64,000 nucleotides of DNA from Pontibacter harenae. GTDB taxonomy: Bacteria; Bacteroidota; Bacteroidia; Cytophagales; Hymenobacteraceae. The notes under the pieces were generated by a model, which was not told where the DNA came from, made no database searches, and saw only the letters and a list, made by a program, of their open reading frames with translations. Positions 1-8,346 of the stretch are shown here, piece by piece. Both the position numbers and the translations under genes were made by a program. Every line of letters begins with the position of its first letter. Position 1 is the first letter of the stretch. The stretch spans positions 28,000 to 91,999 of the forward strand of contig NZ_JAJJWH010000018.1 of NCBI RefSeq assembly GCF_020907245.1, given 5' to 3'.

Positions 1-570
1 AGGAAAGCCAGCATCAAGTACAGCAATAGACAAGCCTTCGCCTCTGAAACCTGCTTCATGCAGTTGAATGACTCCAAGCATATCTGCCTGATGAAAGGCT
101 AATCCATAATCAGCCGTATCGAGCAATATGGAAGAAGAAACAGCAGGAACATTTTCTAACGCTTTTACCTGTTGCCGTATTTGCTCTGAGAAAGCTGTTC
201 TGTTTAAAGTTTGGGAAGAGCGAACGTAAGGCAGGGCTAGTAACTCCTCCAGTTTATCGGGAGTACATTCCACGACAGCAGCATTAAACCAACGGGAAGT
301 ATACCACAGCTTTACACCCTCCTGCTCTTTAAGACCTGCCACATAAGCAGGATTAACAGGTAAATCTTTTAACGTGATAGGAATGTGCTGCCTCTCACGC
401 CTGGCTATGGCTTTTGTAGAAAGATAAACCTGGGGCTGAGTTATTTGATAAGGTGAGTTTGCTTTATCTGTAAAATATATCAGGTGTTTGCGCTCTTCTA
501 ATCCTGTGCTTTGAGCATAAGCAGCCGTAACACTAAAAACTAAAAAGATATAGAAGAGCCAATTCCTCAT
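1..570 (-). CDS. S8 subtilisin-like serine peptidase, 5' part only
   Basis: The first 190 codons of a minus-strand gene run in frame off the left edge of the window, starting at the ATG at 570. Residues 1-20 form a typical signal peptide ending in AYAQ, so the product is exported. The middle resembles the prodomain region of Bacteroidota S8 peptidases. The last visible residues (GEGLSIAVLDAGFP) match the subtilase block around the catalytic Asp (Asp186). The catalytic His and Ser and any C-terminal sorting domain lie outside the window. The gene starts 4 bp after the lipoprotein gene ends and probably shares its transcript. The family call rests on one motif plus the overall pattern, so it is fairly but not fully secure. 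Confidence 0.75.
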   Translation of the reverse strand, partial: MRNWLFYIFLVFSVTAAYAQSTGLEERKHLIYFTDKANSPYQITQPQVYLSTKAIARRERQHIPITLKDLPVNPAYVAGLKEQEGVKLWYTSRWFNAAVVECTPDKLEELLALPYVRSSQTLNRTAFSEQIRQQVKALENVPAVSSSILLDTADYGLAFHQADMLGVIQLHEAGFRGEGLSIAVLDAGFP

Positions 571-574
571 GAAT

Positions 575-1312
575 CTACAATTTGCCGTAAGAAGCTAATT
601 CTTCCGTTCTTTCATGCCCGTTAAGTTTGTAACCTTCCCCATACACACAGTCTTCTGGGGTACAAGAAGCATAAACCACACGATTGAAAAGTCTATACAC
701 TTTTCCTACACCCTTTGCATATACTTCCTTTCGCTCATCCTTAAACACTACGTTATCGGCAGGGTTACCCTGTACAACAGTTAGGGACTCAGGGTACGTA
801 TTTTCTCCTATTTGCAGTGGCTTACCCACATTCTGGTAACTATACGATTCCTTTCTTAAGTAAGGATCGGTTGCCAAGTCATTTACAATATTATTGTTGA
901 ATGCATCACCTAGCCATTTTTTGCCCTCTTCTACCGGGAAAACCAGCTTTATATATTTCGTATTGTTTTTGGAGAGGACTACCATATGTTCTGATTTCAC
1001 AACTGTCAGAACTGAATCTTCAAGCCAAGCACCACTTTCATTTTTGCGAATGGAGCGAACAACTTTATAAGTGAGTTCGTTGGCTTGGTTGCGGAACGTA
1101 TCTGTTACCACCTCCCGCATCTGGAAAATGCTGTCTACAACAGCAACGTTGTGCTGGTACTTAATATCTCTCACGTTGTAGATGTGGTAGTCGCCAACAT
1201 GCAAGGGATAATATTCTAATCCCCTTGCCTTAGGATCTGGCTCCACAAAACTTTCGGTACAACCAGCTACCAAGCTAGCCACTACCACCACTAACAACAG
1301 AATTTTTCTCAT
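575..1312 (-). CDS. hypothetical lipoprotein
   Basis: This 245-residue protein has a lipoprotein signal: a basic start, a Val/Leu-rich core and the lipobox LVAGC at about residues 14-18, so it should be lipidated and held in the cell envelope. I recognise no catalytic motif in the mature part. It is mixed alpha/beta with many charged residues, and two Cys near the C-terminus (SCTPEDC) may form a disulfide. The ATG overlaps the mnmA stop codon by one base (TAATG), so the two are translationally coupled, and the peptidase gene follows after 4 bp. The function is unknown. Confidence 0.7.
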   Translation of the reverse strand: MRKILLLVVVVASLVAGCTESFVEPDPKARGLEYYPLHVGDYHIYNVRDIKYQHNVAVVDSIFQMREVVTDTFRNQANELTYKVVRSIRKNESGAWLEDSVLTVVKSEHMVVLSKNNTKYIKLVFPVEEGKKWLGDAFNNNIVNDLATDPYLRKESYSYQNVGKPLQIGENTYPESLTVVQGNPADNVVFKDERKEVYAKGVGKVYRLFNRVVYASCTPEDCVYGEGYKLNGHERTEELASYGKL

Positions 1313-2439
1313 TATGCTAAAACATCGAGCTGATAAGCCATATTATAGTTCGTTTCAATCCAGCCACCGCCTACTACGTCGTTTCCTTCGTAAAACACTG
1401 CTGCCTGCCCTGGCGCTATAGCATGTACGCCTTTTATGAAATGCACTTTCATTTTGTCACCATCCTGTTCTATGATAGCCTCTGTGCCAGGATCGTTATA
1501 GCGTACTTTCGTAACTGTTGGTATAGGTCTACCGTCTAAATTATCGTATTTCCCCATACTTAACTTTCCAACTGTCATGGCATTTTTAGCTAGATCTTCG
1601 AAATTGCCTAATACAACTCTGTTTTCATCTTTCTCGATGCGAGTTACATAGGCAGGAAAACCAAGTGCTACGCCCAAGCCTTTACGCTGGCCAATAGTAT
1701 AGAAAGGATATCCTTCGTGCTTACCAACCACAGTACCATCCTCTAATACAAACTCTCCTCCTGCCACTTGCTCTTCCAGGCCATTCACTCTGCGCTTAAG
1801 AAAGCCTCTGTAGTCATTGTCAGGAATAAAGCAGATTTCATAAGACTCAGGCTTATTTACCAGATCTGTAAACCCACGCTCCAATGCCATTTGGCGAATC
1901 TCAGACTTATGCAGGTTACCCAGCGGGAAAATAGTGCGGCTCAGGCTCTTTTGCGATATTCCCCACAAAGCATAAGACTGATCCTTGTTTTCGTCCAGAC
2001 CTTTAGATATGATATACCGTCCATTCTCTTCGCGTACATTAGCATAATGGCCTGTAGCAATAAAATCACAACCTAATTGATCGGCACGGCGCAATAAAGC
2101 ATCCCACTTAATGTGCGTGTTACACAACACGCAAGGGTTTGGAGTGCGGCCTGCTAAATATTCATCTGTGAAATGATTTATAACAAAGTCACCAAACTCT
2201 TCCCTGATATCGATAATATAGTGCGGGAATCCAAGACTAACGGCAATATTACGGGCATCGTTGATGGAGTCTAGACTGCAGCATCCTGTTTCTTTCTTAC
2301 TCGCACCGCTGGAGGCATAGTCCCATGTTTTCATAGTCATGCCTACTACTTCGTATCCTTGCTCATGCAGCATTACGGCAGCCACAGAGCTGTCGATACC
2401 GCCACTCATAGCTACTAATACTCTTCCTTTTGTACTCAT
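1312..2439 (-). CDS. mnmA: tRNA-specific 2-thiouridylase MnmA
   Basis: MnmA inserts sulfur at C2 of the wobble uridine (U34) of tRNA Lys, Glu and Gln in the cytoplasm, using ATP to adenylate the base and sulfur relayed as a persulfide. The PP-loop ATP motif SGGIDSS is at residues 12-18. The two catalytic cysteines are visible as Cys103 (NPCVLC) and Cys203 (YEICFIPD). The length of 375 residues is normal for the family. A TAnnTTTG-type -7 element (TATATTTG on the minus strand, 2477-2484) lies 38 bp upstream of the ATG. The gene leads a minus-strand operon with the lipoprotein and peptidase genes. Confidence 0.96.
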   Translation of the reverse strand: MSTKGRVLVAMSGGIDSSVAAVMLHEQGYEVVGMTMKTWDYASSGASKKETGCCSLDSINDARNIAVSLGFPHYIIDIREEFGDFVINHFTDEYLAGRTPNPCVLCNTHIKWDALLRRADQLGCDFIATGHYANVREENGRYIISKGLDENKDQSYALWGISQKSLSRTIFPLGNLHKSEIRQMALERGFTDLVNKPESYEICFIPDNDYRGFLKRRVNGLEEQVAGGEFVLEDGTVVGKHEGYPFYTIGQRKGLGVALGFPAYVTRIEKDENRVVLGNFEDLAKNAMTVGKLSMGKYDNLDGRPIPTVTKVRYNDPGTEAIIEQDGDKMKVHFIKGVHAIAPGQAAVFYEGNDVVGGGWIETNYNMAYQLDVLA

Positions 2440-2589
2440 TTATGTATAAAATTCAGATTCTGACTTAAAATTTTCACAAATATAGTAACAACAGAGCAGT
2501 AATAAAGATTCAGAGTAGCAAAATAGCACGTACAAAGACATTAGATACGGCTCTGTTGACGTTTTAACGTTGTAAAAAAGTGTGCAAAA

Positions 2590-2621
2590 TTTGGCATAGA
2601 AAAGAAATGGAGTTTACTTTG
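2590..2621 (+). promoter_or_regulatory. candidate Bacteroidota promoter for the TrpF-like gene
   Basis: A TTTG at 2590-2593 is followed after 20 nt by TTACTTTG at 2614-2621, close to the Bacteroidota -33/-7 consensus (TTTG and TAnnTTTG) with one mismatch in the -7 box. The start codon is about 45 nt downstream. This is a consensus match by eye only. Confidence 0.35.
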
Positions 2622-2665
2622 GATTATATAATAACACACAAGCTTCTATAAAATTATAAACCAAT

Positions 2666-3289
2666 ATGAGTCTACGAACTTCAGTTATAGTAAATAGAGT
2701 GAACAATTTGAGCGATGCACGCTATTGTGCAGGTATGGGCGCTGATATTTTAGGTTTCAACCTGATGTTGGATGATCCTGAGCGTGTTTCTGCTGAGACA
2801 TTGAAAGAAATCAGTGGCTGGGTAGCAGGTGTTAAACTTGCTGGAGAATTTATAAAGGCAAAGCCTGAGGTTATAAACGACCTGGCTGATGAGTTTAACT
2901 TGGACTACATTCAGTTAAACGTACCTTACCTGATTGACGAGGTAGAAGAAATAAATAGACCAGTGATCTTGAAAGTATATGTAGACAAAGACACTGTGGA
3001 AAGTGAGTTGCTGGAAGTAATGGAGCTCTACAGCCCTTATGTAGAATATTTCATTATCGACTCCAACGACTTCACAACAATAGACGACACTAACATCAAA
3101 TTTCTGAAAGGCATAGCCAAGCAATTTGATGTATACATTGGCTTTGGCTTAAGCAAAGAAAATGCGTTGGAAGTAATAGAAAAAATCAAACCTGTCGGAA
3201 TCGGTTTGCAAGGAGGAAACGAAATCAAACCAGGCTTGAAAGACTTTGATGAGCTACAGGAAATTTTCGAAGAGATAGAAGAAGCTTAA
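2666..3289 (+). CDS. TrpF-like (phosphoribosylanthranilate isomerase family) protein lacking the catalytic Cys
   Basis: The 207-residue protein has the layout of a TrpF TIM barrel: NLSDARYCAGMGADILGF near the N-terminus matches the segment after the first strand, and GLQGGNEIKPGLKDFDEL near the C-terminus matches the phosphate-binding loop and final helix. In true TrpF the first strand carries KICG with the catalytic base Cys; here the aligned stretch reads VIVNRVN, so Cys is replaced by Asn. The putative general acid Asp is kept (FIIDS, about residue 131). No other trp genes are nearby. It is therefore likely a TrpF-fold paralogue with a changed or lost activity rather than a tryptophan enzyme. 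It stands alone, divergent from mnmA. Confidence 0.7.
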   Translation: MSLRTSVIVNRVNNLSDARYCAGMGADILGFNLMLDDPERVSAETLKEISGWVAGVKLAGEFIKAKPEVINDLADEFNLDYIQLNVPYLIDEVEEINRPVILKVYVDKDTVESELLEVMELYSPYVEYFIIDSNDFTTIDDTNIKFLKGIAKQFDVYIGFGLSKENALEVIEKIKPVGIGLQGGNEIKPGLKDFDELQEIFEEIEEA

Positions 3290-3373
3290 GGCTGCTATTA
3301 GTAGAGGTTCTACAAAATGTTACAAACCTGTAATCACAAGATGTTATAACAGATTATTTAAAGTTTAACTATA

Positions 3374-4318
3374 ATGATGTACTGCCAAGCCAAATACCTC
3401 TTTGTACTAAGTTTCATGTTTATCTCTACGCTTACAAAAGTGCATTCCCAACAAAACCAACAGGTAATACCCCTATATAAAACTATTCCAAACGAAGTGC
3501 CAGGTTTGGATGAGGAAAATTCTCAAGTAGTGCCTGAGGGTTGGTTGAAGATTGAGAAAGTAAGAAAGCCAACTCTTACTGTGTACCTACCGCCAAAGGA
3601 AAAAGCTAATGGCACGGCTGTTGTCATTTGCCCTGGAGGTGGCTATGCCATTTTAGCTGCCTCACATGAAGGTTCTGATATTGCAAAGAAGTTTAATGAA
3701 CAAGGTGTAGCTGCCTTTGTACTGAAGTACCGTTTACCAAGTGCTAAAACCTCATCTAACCCAGAAATAGCGCCTCTGCAAGATGCGCAACAGGCACTGC
3801 TTTTGGTAAGGGAGAACGCTAAAAAATGGAACATAGATCCTTCTCGTGTTGGAATTATGGGCTTTTCCGCTGGGGGGCATCTAGCCTCTACGGCAGGCAC
3901 TCACTTTCAGAAAAGCTATATCGACAACCCAAAAAGTACCAGCGTAAGGCCAGATTTCATGCTGCTCATTTATCCTGTCATCAGCAGAAAAGAGGAGATT
4001 ACACATCAAGGTTCATTTAATAATCTTTTAGGAGATAAGGCTTCTACTGCTAAAATAGAAGAATACTCAAACGAACTGCAGGTAACTTCTCAGACTCCGC
4101 CTACATTTCTGGTGCATGCTTCCGACGACGATGTGGTACATGCAAATAACAGTGTGCTGTTTTACCAGTCCTTGCTAAAAAATAATGTTCCTGCAGAATT
4201 GCACCTATACCAGGCTGGTGGTCACGGCTTCGGTTTGAAAAACCCTACCACCAAGGACCTGTGGTTTGACCGCTGCCTTAACTGGTTTGATACAAACAAA
4301 TTATTAAACAAACGTTAA
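3374..4318 (+). CDS. secreted alpha/beta-hydrolase (acetyl-esterase / BD-FAE-like)
   Basis: This 314-residue protein has an N-terminal signal peptide (to about residue 25, ending VHSQ). The alpha/beta-hydrolase core shows an oxyanion-hole motif CPGGGY, the nucleophile elbow GFSAGGH, an acid in HASDDDVV and a catalytic His in GGHGFG. The combination is typical of periplasmic esterases that deacetylate xylan or other polysaccharides, in the same group as BD-FAE and Axe1-like enzymes. The substrate cannot be read from the sequence. It is followed at once by a strong bidirectional terminator shared with trmB. Confidence 0.85.
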   Translation: MMYCQAKYLFVLSFMFISTLTKVHSQQNQQVIPLYKTIPNEVPGLDEENSQVVPEGWLKIEKVRKPTLTVYLPPKEKANGTAVVICPGGGYAILAASHEGSDIAKKFNEQGVAAFVLKYRLPSAKTSSNPEIAPLQDAQQALLLVRENAKKWNIDPSRVGIMGFSAGGHLASTAGTHFQKSYIDNPKSTSVRPDFMLLIYPVISRKEEITHQGSFNNLLGDKASTAKIEEYSNELQVTSQTPPTFLVHASDDDVVHANNSVLFYQSLLKNNVPAELHLYQAGGHGFGLKNPTTKDLWFDRCLNWFDTNKLLNKR

Positions 4319-4335
4319 AGCTTTACATATAGCAT

Positions 4336-4371
4336 AAAGAGGGCCTGGTAATCTTTTACCAGGCCCTCTTT
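4336..4371. terminator. bidirectional intrinsic terminator
   Basis: A perfect 15-bp inverted repeat (4336-4350 and 4357-4371) with a 6-nt loop lies between the convergent esterase and trmB genes. The arms begin and end in A/T runs, which gives a U-tract on either strand. Confidence 0.85.
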
Positions 4372-4401
4372 ATTTAAACTACAAAAATAAAGTTCAGTTC
4401 T

Positions 4402-5055
4402 TTAAGGCTGAAACTGTAGATACTTGATAGGAACACCTTCAGCCATATAGCGCTTCTCGTAGGTGGTATATATACCCATTGTGTGTTCCTGCAGATTTGA
4501 ATTGTATAGGTCTGAAGTTTGCAACAGATTCTTTATACCTCGCTCCTGCAGCACCTCCAAGGTGTATTCATAAAGCTCCAGGTTATCAGTTTTCAAATGC
4601 ACAATACCACCTGGTTTTAAAATTTGCTTGTACAGGTCCAGGAACCGTGGCGAAGTCAGGCGTCTCTTAATATCACGATCGCGTGGACGAGGGTCTGGAA
4701 AGGTAACCCAAATTTCATCTACTTCTCCATCGGCAAAATGATCTTTGATCTGCTCTACGTATACTCTCAGGAACGCCACATTGTATAACTCCTCCTCCAA
4801 CGCCAGTGTACTTCCTTTCCAGAGACGAGCTCCTTTTATATCTACCCCGATAAAATTTTTATCAGGGAACAGCTTGGCCATACCTACGGTATATTCGCCA
4901 CGGCCACAACCTATTTCCAATACTAAAGGTTTTTGGTTTTCGAAATGAACTTCTCGCCACTGTCCTACCAGTTGGCCAAAGTTTTCGTCACCCTCCTGTA
5001 ATACATTTTCTCTTTCTGCTATTGCCTCAAATTTCTTGAGTTTTGATCTCGACAT
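4402..5055 (-). CDS. trmB: tRNA (guanine-N7)-methyltransferase TrmB
   Basis: TrmB transfers a methyl group from S-adenosylmethionine to N7 of G46 in the tRNA variable loop. The SAM-binding motif LEIGCGRGEY is at about residues 46-55, and the TrmB signature FPDPRPRDRDIKRRL at about 119-133 corresponds to FPDPWxKxRHxKRR. The 217-residue length is normal. The start lies 1 bp from the folC stop, so it is the last gene of the long TPR-ExbBD-TonB-folC operon. Confidence 0.93.
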   Translation of the reverse strand: MSRSKLKKFEAIAERENVLQEGDENFGQLVGQWREVHFENQKPLVLEIGCGRGEYTVGMAKLFPDKNFIGVDIKGARLWKGSTLALEEELYNVAFLRVYVEQIKDHFADGEVDEIWVTFPDPRPRDRDIKRRLTSPRFLDLYKQILKPGGIVHLKTDNLELYEYTLEVLQERGIKNLLQTSDLYNSNLQEHTMGIYTTYEKRYMAEGVPIKYLQFQP

Positions 5056-5056
5056 G

Positions 5057-6349
5057 TTAAAGTTCTTCTATTTCTGCTACCACAAAGGTACTACCTCCAA
5101 TAAAAATTACCTCATCTACAGCAGCAAACTCCTTCGCTGCCGCTATAGCTTCTGCAACTGTAGAATAAGCACTACCCTTTATGCCGTTAGCTACTGCGTT
5201 TTGAAGTAAATCCTGCACAGGCAGGGCTCTTGGTATGTTTGCCTGGCAAAAGTAGTAGCTATAATTTTTTGGGAGGAGTTGCAAAATGGTAGTTACATCC
5301 TTATCATTAACAGCACCAAAAACAAAATGCACCTTCTTGGGCTCCAAACTCTGTAGCTGAAGTAAAATCTGCTTTATTCCATCTACATTATGACCTGTAT
5401 CGCATATGGTTAAAGGTTTATGGTTTAGCACCTGCCACCTTCCTTTTAGTCCAGTCAGTTTTCCAGCGTTAGCCAGTCCATCTCTTATTGCCTCATCCGA
5501 AATTTGAAAGCCTCTCTCCTGTAAAAGAAACAGCGACTGAAGCACCCCAGGCAAGTTATACTGCTGATACCGTCCAGGTAAATCAATAGCTAAACCTTCG
5601 AAGCATAAACTATTGTCTTTATAGACGTTAAACGCTTGACTTTGCAGTGAAACTTCAGATACCTTAACTTGAATAAGTTCGGAAGCAAAATGCAGAGGGG
5701 CTCCTACTGAGGCAGCCTTGTCTGCAAACACTTCTGCTATTTCAGGTTGTTTCGCACTTACTACGGCAGGTACACCTGCTTTGATAATACCTGCCTTCTC
5801 TCCTGCTATAGCTTGTAAGGTATCACCCAGTAAAGCCTGGTGATCATAACCGATGTTCGTAATAAGTGAGACCTCTGGCTGGATGATATTAGTAGAATCT
5901 AGCCTGCCGCCCAACCCTACTTCTATAACAGCCACATCCACCTTTTCGTCAGCAAAGTATTTAAAAGCCAAGGCCACCGTCATTTCGAAAAAGGAAGGCT
6001 TCACACTCTCAAATAAAGCTTTATGGTGTTCCACAAAGTTCACAACATACGCCTCTGGCACCTCTTGCCCGTTTATGCGGACACGCTCTGTAAATGATTT
6101 AAGATGCGGAGAAGTATAAAGGCCTGTTTTATAGCCTGCCTGCTGCAAAACAGCCGCCAGCATGTGTGAGCTGCTGCCCTTGCCATTGGTGCCTGCCACA
6201 TGCACAGTTTTAAAAGTATGCTGTGGCTGCCCAAGGGCATCGCATAAGGTTATAGTATTGTCTAGGCTCTTCTTAAAAGCAGCATTGCCGATGCGGTGAA
6301 ACATCGGCAATTGCTGGTATAAGTAATCAAGACACTCTTGGTAGGTCAT
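5057..6349 (-). CDS. folC: bifunctional folylpolyglutamate synthase / dihydrofolate synthase
   Basis: FolC ligates L-glutamate to dihydropteroate and extends the polyglutamate tail of folates, using ATP. The Mur-ligase-type P-loop GTNGKGSS is at about residues 53-60, followed by the folate-loop signature TSPHLKSFTERVRING. The length of 430 residues fits. It is tightly placed after the tonB-like gene (8 bp) and before trmB. Its position in this operon looks like simple linkage rather than a functional tie. Confidence 0.94.
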   Translation of the reverse strand: MTYQECLDYLYQQLPMFHRIGNAAFKKSLDNTITLCDALGQPQHTFKTVHVAGTNGKGSSSHMLAAVLQQAGYKTGLYTSPHLKSFTERVRINGQEVPEAYVVNFVEHHKALFESVKPSFFEMTVALAFKYFADEKVDVAVIEVGLGGRLDSTNIIQPEVSLITNIGYDHQALLGDTLQAIAGEKAGIIKAGVPAVVSAKQPEIAEVFADKAASVGAPLHFASELIQVKVSEVSLQSQAFNVYKDNSLCFEGLAIDLPGRYQQYNLPGVLQSLFLLQERGFQISDEAIRDGLANAGKLTGLKGRWQVLNHKPLTICDTGHNVDGIKQILLQLQSLEPKKVHFVFGAVNDKDVTTILQLLPKNYSYYFCQANIPRALPVQDLLQNAVANGIKGSAYSTVAEAIAAAKEFAAVDEVIFIGGSTFVVAEIEEL

Positions 6350-6357
6350 TGAAAAAA

Positions 6358-7233
6358 TTAGCGGGATGTAATTCTGAATGTAACAGTACCTGAAGCCCCT
6401 GCAGAATTGGCAGAACTGCCACCTGTACGGCTAAAAGTAGTTTTTTGAAGCTGGTCTTTGTACCACTTTTCTACGTTTGGAGAAACAGTGCTTTCTATTG
6501 TAGTTACGTTTACAAGGTTACCATCTCCATCAATCTTGATCCTGAACCTTACAATGCCAGTTTCATTTTCATATGGGTCTTTGCGTGGTTCGATGTCATA
6601 ACGCCAGCCAGCCATATCCAATGAGCCGCCACCACCGCCACCTGGTTTGCCATAAAGCGCTTTCGCATCAAGCTTTCCTTCTGGAGAGCCTTTGTCGCCT
6701 ACGGCATTGGCATCGTCTCCATTGTTATTACCAGTTGCTTCGTTAGAGGTGCCGCTTTTACCTGTACCTGTACTTGTGGTAGGTTTCCCTGGGTACAAAG
6801 ACTTTGGCTTCTCAGGCTCTTTTTTAACAACTTCCTCCTTTGGTTGTGGCTTTGGAGTAGGTTTTACTTCCTCTTTTACAGCAACAGGCGCATTTGCCGT
6901 TGTAGTAGCCACTTTAGGTGTTTCCACAGGAGTTGGGGGCGTTGGCTGCACTACAGGTTCTGGCTCTGGAAGCGGATCGGGTTGTGTAGGCGCAGGCTTA
7001 CTATCCATTACGTTCTTAGATTCGTTTGGGGTTGCCTCCGACTGCACGTCTCCGCTACCAACAGCTGAGGTACCATAGTTTAATTCTATACCAATCTCAG
7101 GAGCTGGTGGATCTGGAGCGCGCCAGGCCAGCATATACAGCAGAAACAGCAAAATAAGCACATGCAGGGCCACACTTAAGCCAGCAGCAATTCGTTTATT
7201 TTTCTGTTCCTCCTCTAATGTGTAAGTTGCCAT
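6358..7233 (-). CDS. TonB-like energy transducer
   Basis: The 291-residue protein has the TonB layout: a short cytoplasmic N-terminus, one membrane helix (about residues 16-37), a long Pro/Glu/Lys-rich periplasm-spanning region (about 85-150), a Gly/Ser/Asn-rich linker with GGGGGG near 200, and a C-terminal domain from about 220 (VRFRIKIDGDG) resembling TonB/TolA C-terminal folds. It would couple the proton gradient, through the adjacent ExbB and ExbD, to an outer-membrane protein. The obvious candidate partner is the barrel protein encoded in the same operon. The low-complexity region is real coding sequence; the antisense ORFs over it are artefacts. Confidence 0.85.
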   Translation of the reverse strand: MATYTLEEEQKNKRIAAGLSVALHVLILLFLLYMLAWRAPDPPAPEIGIELNYGTSAVGSGDVQSEATPNESKNVMDSKPAPTQPDPLPEPEPVVQPTPPTPVETPKVATTTANAPVAVKEEVKPTPKPQPKEEVVKKEPEKPKSLYPGKPTTSTGTGKSGTSNEATGNNNGDDANAVGDKGSPEGKLDAKALYGKPGGGGGGSLDMAGWRYDIEPRKDPYENETGIVRFRIKIDGDGNLVNVTTIESTVSPNVEKWYKDQLQKTTFSRTGGSSANSAGASGTVTFRITSR

Positions 7234-7245
7234 AGTTTGTTTTTA

Positions 7246-7641
7246 TTATTCTGTTGGCACAGTGGCCAGTGAAACTTTAGCTTTAAGGTCAGCGGCAATG
7301 CCAGCTACCTTAGCGAAGTGCTCCACTGGAACGCTTTTGTCAACATGTAACACCACCACGCCTTCTTCTGTTCCTTGCAAAAGTGCTGCCAATTGTGGTT
7401 GAATATCCCCTACAGCAATCTCCTTATCATTCAAGTAATACTTTAAGTCAGGGGTAATCGTAATGCTTATCTTCTGCATTACAATGTTCGAGGTTTGGCT
7501 GGAAGGCAAGCTTACAGGTAGTCCCGAAGGTGTAACGAAGTTAGAAGTAAGCATAAAGAATATGAGCAACAGAAATATAATGTCCGTCATAGACGACATG
7601 CTGAACTCGGCATTGATTCTGTTTTTAGATCGAAGATTCAT
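7246..7641 (-). CDS. exbD: ExbD/TolR-family biopolymer transport protein
   Basis: A 131-residue ExbD-type protein with one membrane helix at about residues 17-34 (MTDIIFLLLIFFMLTSNF), including the conserved membrane Asp (Asp20) that carries protons, and a small periplasmic domain. The ATG overlaps the exbB stop by 1 bp (TAATG), showing translational coupling. ExbB and ExbD form the proton-driven motor that works with the TonB-like protein encoded 12 bp downstream. Confidence 0.93.
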   Translation of the reverse strand: MNLRSKNRINAEFSMSSMTDIIFLLLIFFMLTSNFVTPSGLPVSLPSSQTSNIVMQKISITITPDLKYYLNDKEIAVGDIQPQLAALLQGTEEGVVVLHVDKSVPVEHFAKVAGIAADLKAKVSLATVPTE

Positions 7642-8345
7642 TAAACCTGAGGCTCTTGTAGTAAGTCGATGAATTCAATAGAAGAATACTCCATGTTATG
7701 TACGATGTTATCGATTTTAGAAACCAGATAATTGTACCCAACATAAACAGGCAAACCGATGATCAAACCTGTAGCTGTTGTTACCATGGCTTCATATATA
7801 CCGCTAGAAAGCAACTTAGGGCTGACAGAACCCTCTGCCTGCGCAATAGCGATAAAGGCTCCGATCATACCAGTTACTGTACCCAAGAAACCTAGCATTG
7901 GAGCGGCACCAGCAATAGTAGCCAGAGCAGAAAGATTCTTCTCTAAACGGCTGATCTCTATTTTACCAGTGTTCTCTATAGAAGTCTCTATGTTTTTAAG
8001 CGGGTTACCGATGCGTGAAATACCTTTTTCCAACATGCGTGAAACTGGCGTGTTTGTTTGGGCACAAAGCATTTTAGCACCGTTTATATCGCCAGCCAAA
8101 ACAAGACTCTTTATGCGATCGTTGAAGCCGTCTGGGTTTTTTGCTGCTTTCTTAAGCGTAAGGTAACGCTCAAAAAAGATGTACACAGCAGCTAGAGAAA
8201 GAAGCGCAAGGGGAATCATAGCCCAACCACCAGCAAGAGCTAAATCAATCAGATGAACAGAAGTGTCAGCTGCTTCTGCATTCTCAGCAAGAGCTGCCGT
8301 AGAGTCGGCAGGAGCTGTAATAATTTGTAAAAAGAGTGATGTCAT
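7641..8345 (-). CDS. exbB: ExbB/TolQ/MotA-family proton channel protein
   Basis: The 234-residue protein has the family's three membrane helices: one at about residues 38-57 and a pair at about 145-170 and 185-207. The conserved MotA/TolQ/ExbB block includes GAAPMLGFLGTVTGM. The N-terminal segment rich in Ala/Thr/Asp (about 10-32) is probably periplasmic. It pairs with ExbD immediately downstream. The gene starts 1 bp after the stop of the HU/SPOR gene. Confidence 0.93.
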   Translation of the reverse strand: MTSLFLQIITAPADSTAALAENAEAADTSVHLIDLALAGGWAMIPLALLSLAAVYIFFERYLTLKKAAKNPDGFNDRIKSLVLAGDINGAKMLCAQTNTPVSRMLEKGISRIGNPLKNIETSIENTGKIEISRLEKNLSALATIAGAAPMLGFLGTVTGMIGAFIAIAQAEGSVSPKLLSSGIYEAMVTTATGLIIGLPVYVGYNYLVSKIDNIVHNMEYSSIEFIDLLQEPQV

Positions 8346-8346
8346 G

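Noticed and set aside
6692..7078. Long plus-strand ORFs opposite the TonB-like gene
   Set aside because: They are the antisense of the Pro/Lys/Glu-rich low-complexity region and have repetitive Gly/Ser/Val composition unlike a real protein.
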